A DNA stretch of 64,000 bases from Caballeronia sp. dw_276 (GTDB taxonomy: Bacteria; Pseudomonadota; Gammaproteobacteria; Burkholderiales; Burkholderiaceae), in assembly GCF_018449635.1 (NCBI RefSeq), contig NZ_JAAVUV010000017.1, positions 49,096-113,095 of the forward strand, given 5' to 3'. The position numbers were made by a program, and so were the translations under genes. The notes under the pieces were generated by a model, which ran no database searches, was not told the DNA's origin, and worked only from the letters and a program-made list of their open reading frames with translations. Positions 62,937 through 64,000 of this stretch are shown piece by piece. The number at the start of each line of letters is the position of its first letter. Positions within the stretch are counted from its first letter, which is position 1.

Positions 62937-63802
62937 GAGCGCGGCACCTTTGCGAAATTCACGTGCCATGACAACAAGCGGCGTTCGAGAAAGCGCGCAA
63001 GCGCATCGGCCAGAACACCGATCACGGCATAGATCACGATGGTCAACACGATCACGTCCGTGCGCAGGAATTCACGGGCGTCCATCGCAAGAAAGCCGAT
63101 GCCCGTGCTCGTCGCTATCGTCTCGGCGACCACCAAAGCGAGCCATGCGGTCGCGAGCGCATAACGCACGCCTGCGAGCACGGAAGGCAATGCGCCCGGC
63201 AAGACGATGCGACGGATCAGCGTTCGATTTGACAGCCCGAGCACGCGGCCCAGTTCGATCAACTTGGGATCGACCTGACGAATGCCCAGCACCGTGTTGA
63301 TATAGATGGGAAACATCACGCCCAGCGATACGAGGAAAATCTTGCCCGCTTCGCCCACGCCGAACCAGACGATCACAAGCGGCAACACCGCAAGAAACGG
63401 AATGGCGCGCAGCATCTGGACGTTCCGATCAAGAAACGCCTCAGCGACTTTTGAAAAGCCGACGGCCGTGCCCAGCGCGAAACCGATCGACCCGCCGATC
63501 ACGAAACCTGTTGCGGCGCGCAACAGGCTGACGGCCATATCGCCGATAAGACGCCCTTCTTTCACCAGTTGGAACGCGGTAAGTGCAACCTTCGATGGCG
63601 CGGGCAAGACGTTTGGCGACAGAGCGCCGAGACGCGCGAACAATTCCCAGACGATCAGCAGCAAAAGCGGCATGCTCCATGAAACGTAGCGCAGCCACGG
63701 CGCCAAAGGGGCGGCATGGTTGCCTTTGCGCGCGGCCGCCGCGGGGGTGCCGGCATCGGCGGGCTGGAGAACGGATGACCCGCGGGCGAATACATCTGCC
63801 AT
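62933..63802 (-). CDS. SsuC-type ABC transporter permease
   Basis: A 289-aa inner-membrane permease with about six helices and the ABC coupling motif near the C-terminal half (ELGRVLGLSNRTLIRRIVLPGALPSVLAGVR, about residue 190). It pairs with the ATPase that overlaps it by four bases. It opens the minus-strand operon permease-ATPase-binding protein-oxidoreductase. A perfect 7-5-7 inverted repeat lies 44 bases ahead of its start. Confidence 0.92.
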   Translation of the reverse strand: MADVFARGSSVLQPADAGTPAAAARKGNHAAPLAPWLRYVSWSMPLLLLIVWELFARLGALSPNVLPAPSKVALTAFQLVKEGRLIGDMAVSLLRAATGFVIGGSIGFALGTAVGFSKVAEAFLDRNVQMLRAIPFLAVLPLVIVWFGVGEAGKIFLVSLGVMFPIYINTVLGIRQVDPKLIELGRVLGLSNRTLIRRIVLPGALPSVLAGVRYALATAWLALVVAETIATSTGIGFLAMDAREFLRTDVIVLTIVIYAVIGVLADALARFLERRLLSWHVNFAKVPRS

Positions 63803-63845
63803 CGGTGGGAGACTCCTTTTGTCCGGGTGATCGGCGAGCTTTTGC

Positions 63846-63864
63846 TAGCAGCAACAAGCTGCTA
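63846..63864. promoter_or_regulatory. Palindrome ahead of the sulfonate transport operon
   Basis: TAGCAGC-aacaa-GCTGCTA is a perfect inverted repeat 44 bp upstream of the permease start. It may be an operator for a sulfur regulator or a leader hairpin. The regulator is not in the window. Confidence 0.4.
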
Positions 63865-63952
63865 TCTACACGATGTTAAACAAACGGGAAAATACTGGAA
63901 CCACATAAAACTTCTATGCTTAGAAGGGGGAGGACGGTGGCGCGGGGGTTGG

Positions 63953-64000
63953 GGTTGATGCCGGGTTGCTGCTTTTGAGGCTTTCGCGCGTTTCGTCTTA
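63953..64000. repeat. Second copy of the dispersed repeat, cut by the window end
   Basis: CCGGGTTGCTGCTTTT starts at 63961 and continues with GCTTTCGCGCGTTTCGTCTT, matching 17038-17076 with a few substitutions. The rest lies beyond the window. It marks the upstream border of the sulfur gene block. Confidence 0.65.

Noticed and set aside
1..64000. Searches by eye for CRISPR arrays, tRNAs, rRNA, intact insertion sequences and prophage genes
   Set aside because: No regularly spaced repeats, cloverleaf-like segments, transposase motifs or phage structural genes were recognised. The resolvase-like gene at 44217 lacks catalytic residues and flanking repeats.

Overview
The window looks like a piece of a high-GC betaproteobacterial genome of the Burkholderia/Paraburkholderia/Caballeronia group, probably a secondary replicon or accessory-rich chromosome region. 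I base this on protein similarity remembered by family (phosphocholine-type phospholipase C, y4iL-like catalase, DUF3175 protein, Rieske-FAD reductase, paired LLM oxygenases) and on the codon and start-codon style. I see no tRNA, rRNA, CRISPR array, intact transposase or prophage. About fifty protein genes fill the window densely, with three decayed genes among them.

Layout. 0.1-4 kb: a GAF-GAF-GGDEF-EAL cyclic-di-GMP protein and an exported aldo/keto reductase. 4-10 kb: an orphan NuoM-like antiporter subunit, divergent from a cyoABCD quinol oxidase operon with a structured leader. 10-14.3 kb: a FUSC-type exporter, a small helical protein, a VOC protein and a heme catalase-like protein. 14.5-19.4 kb: a lipoprotein plus Tat-exported phospholipase C pair, a dispersed repeat, and a large glycosidase-like lipoprotein. 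20-27.1 kb: RIO-type kinase, sirtuin, a duplicated outer-membrane barrel, an MFS/LysR divergent pair, and a Rieske-FAD reductase. 27.1-29.6 kb: an uracil-DNA-glycosylase remnant, DUF3175 protein, a tiny CxxCxGxG protein, a sorbosone-dehydrogenase-like lipoprotein. 29.8-40.2 kb: an acetate module (phosphoketolase, acetate kinase, PoxB-like enzyme) around a broken cytochrome c and a giant CheB-CheR-PAS-kinase-receiver protein. 40.3-46.8 kb: two small exported proteins, an XPD/DinG-type helicase with a textbook LexA box, hemerythrin, a degenerate resolvase, a 2OG oxygenase, a dead hicB, and ribA. 47-52.6 kb: a peptide-binding protein, an F420-type NADP oxidoreductase, the ahpC-ahpF peroxide pair with a UUCG hairpin between them, and a coiled-coil protein.

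52.7-63.8 kb is the most coherent accessory block: two converging operons for organosulfur use. The plus-strand operon encodes a flavin monooxygenase, a four-domain rhodanese, an Ssu-type binding protein, an acyl-CoA-dehydrogenase-like flavoenzyme and a second paralogous flavin monooxygenase. The minus-strand operon encodes an SsuC-type permease, SsuB-type ATPase, a Tat-lipoprotein binding protein and a BisC-type molybdopterin S/N-oxide reductase. Together they suggest import of sulfonates or sulfones, oxidative C-S cleavage, reduction of sulfoxides and sulfane-sulfur handling. This is my best candidate for an under-described system. Other leads are the SOS-controlled nuclease-helicase, the serine-less resolvase and the alternating Cys/Asp rhodanese.
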